Source: an uncultured Mucilaginibacter sp.
GTDB lineage: Bacteria; Bacteroidota; Bacteroidia; Sphingobacteriales; Sphingobacteriaceae
Length of the DNA stretch: 64,000 bases
Assembly: GCF_946479965.1 (NCBI RefSeq)
Contig: NZ_CAMLHX010000002.1
Span: 62,001-126,000, forward strand
Direction: 5' to 3'
The notes beneath the pieces are model-generated. The model was not told where the DNA came from and ran no database searches. It saw nothing but the letters and a program-made list of their open reading frames with translations. Made by a program: the position numbers and the translations under genes. Shown one piece after another: positions 63,070 through 64,000 of this stretch. The first letter of the stretch is position 1, and every line of letters begins with the position of its first letter.

Positions 63070-64000
63070 CTATTTCTTGCGGGCATAAGCCATTGAAGCG
63101 GCGACAAAGTTAATAAAAAGTGGATGCGGATTAGCAACTGTTGATTTTAATTCGGGGTGGAACTGCGCGCCTACAAAAAACGGATGATTCTTTAATTCAA
63201 CTATCTCTACCAGGTTATTTTGCGGGTTAAAACCAGAAGGTACCAGCCCTGCTTTTTCGTATTGGCTTAAGTAAGCATTATTAAACTCATACCTATGGCG
63301 GTGGCGCTCGCTTATATTCAGTTTGCCATATATGGCGGCTGCTTTGCTGCCTTTCTTAATATCGCATGGATAAGCCCCTAAACGCATGGTACCGCCTTTG
63401 TTTACTACCTTTTTCTGTTCTTCCATCATGGCAATAACAGGGTTAGGCGTATCCGGGTTCATTTCTGTACTGCTTGCACCTTCTAAGTGCAAAACATTAC
63501 GGCCGAACTCTACAACCGCGCATTGCATACCCAGACAAATACCAAAAAATGGTATGTTATTTTCGCGCACATATTTAATAGCGGCAATCTTTCCTTCAAA
63601 ACCCCGCTCGCCAAAACCCGGAGCTACTAATACACCATCTAACCCCTGCAGCTTCTCAATTGCGTTTTGAGGCGTTAACTCTTCCGATGGTATATACCTT
63701 ACCTTCACTTTACACTCGTTTTTAGCGCCCGCATGTATAAACGATTCTATTATTGACTTGTAAGCATCAGGCAGTTCAACGTACTTACCCACCAGCCCAA
63801 TGCAAACATCAGATGTAGGGTTTTTTAAGCGACCGAGAAAATCTTTCCAGTTTTCCAGATCAGGCTCAACCTTATGCTGCAGCTTTAATTTTGTTAATAC
63901 CGTTTTATCCAATTGCTCTTTTAACATCAACAGCGGCACATCATAAATTGATGGCGCGTCTATTGATTCGATAACAGCATTGATGTTAACGTTACAGAAC
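63070..64000 (-). CDS. pyrG: CTP synthase, C-terminal part
   Basis: The gene runs off the right edge. It makes CTP from UTP, ATP and glutamine. The visible part begins in the synthase domain (VIESIDAPSIYDVPLLM) and passes through the linker DVCIGLVGKYVELPDAYKSI. The glutamine amidotransferase domain has FFGICLGMQCAVVEF with the catalytic Cys, and VGAQFHPELKS with His and Glu. RHRHRYEFNNAY is another family block. The missing 5' part should hold the ATP site. It is the first of the pyrG, SRPBCC, yidC run. Confidence 0.95.
   Translation of the reverse strand, partial: FCNVNINAVIESIDAPSIYDVPLLMLKEQLDKTVLTKLKLQHKVEPDLENWKDFLGRLKNPTSDVCIGLVGKYVELPDAYKSIIESFIHAGAKNECKVKVRYIPSEELTPQNAIEKLQGLDGVLVAPGFGERGFEGKIAAIKYVRENNIPFFGICLGMQCAVVEFGRNVLHLEGASSTEMNPDTPNPVIAMMEEQKKVVNKGGTMRLGAYPCDIKKGSKAAAIYGKLNISERHRHRYEFNNAYLSQYEKAGLVPSGFNPQNNLVEIVELKNHPFFVGAQFHPELKSTVANPHPLFINFVAASMAYARKK

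Overview
The window looks like a chromosomal segment of a Bacteroidota bacterium, most likely a Sphingobacteriaceae member close to Mucilaginibacter or Pedobacter. The evidence is moderate GC, Bacteroidota-type -7 boxes (TAnnTTTG) ahead of many genes, almost no Shine-Dalgarno sequences, a type IX secretion tail on a 1538-residue protein, many short lipoproteins, and a GIN-domain protein, LuxR/DUF4199 genes and an NtrC-like regulator of kinds I know from this group. No phage, plasmid, rRNA, CRISPR array or transposase gene was seen. Most of the window is core and niche-adaptation genome.

Layout. 1-6.2 kb: a minus-strand run (CDF metal exporter, NUDIX, truncated bioA), an aspartate-type aminotransferase, a methyltransferase and envelope proteins. 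6.3-12.6 kb: a TlpA/TPR redox protein, YjbQ, then a minus-strand operon headed by a GbsR-type repressor (regulator, DCC oxidoreductase, TIGR01777 epimerase, SRPBCC membrane protein, DUF5519) with matching operator-like palindromes at two places. 12.6-18.6 kb: GlxA-type regulator, VOC and DinB proteins, MATE pump, GNAT, alanine dehydrogenase and a histone H1-like protein. 18.7-26.1 kb: a TPR-histidine kinase lipoprotein, GH1 glucosidase, an ICMT-type methyltransferase, a lipoprotein/SCO/cytochrome c operon and a YihY protein. 26.2-26.6 kb: RNase P RNA. 26.6-32 kb: a giant FG-GAP/IPT T9SS protein and its lipoprotein partner. 32-35.3 kb: GH67 alpha-glucuronidase, an MBL-fold hydrolase and tRNA-Lys. 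35.4-51 kb: small enzymes, L,D-transpeptidase, GIN protein, Cu/Zn SOD, Crp/Fnr and DoxX, an NtrC-like regulator, MerR, a HipA-like/DUF3037 pair, LuxR/DUF4199, the AzoR-HxlR divergon and a PAS protein. 51-60.3 kb: CE1 esterase, GH43, a ThuA-dehydrogenase-cytochrome fusion, KDPG aldolase, KDG kinase and YhcH. 60.7-64 kb: yidC, an SRPBCC protein and the end of pyrG.

How the genes work together. GH67, CE1 and GH43 together suit debranching of glucuronoarabinoxylan. KDG kinase and KDPG aldolase could take uronate-derived 2-keto-3-deoxygluconate to pyruvate and glyceraldehyde-3-phosphate. No SusC/SusD pair is present, so this is a set of scattered loci and not a full polysaccharide utilisation locus.

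The most unusual structure is a pair of about 220-bp non-coding elements in opposite orientation, at 42149-42368 and 60373-60600. They share GGTGATCC-type terminal inverted repeats, a perfect 22-bp internal core, further blocks at identical spacing and four GGATCA units at exact 10-bp intervals. I recognise no named family for them. Other notable signals are the GbsR operators, a 15-bp-arm palindrome in the azoR/hxlR gap, a 26-bp palindrome abutting the doxX start, and 21-bp-phased direct repeats upstream of the GIN gene.
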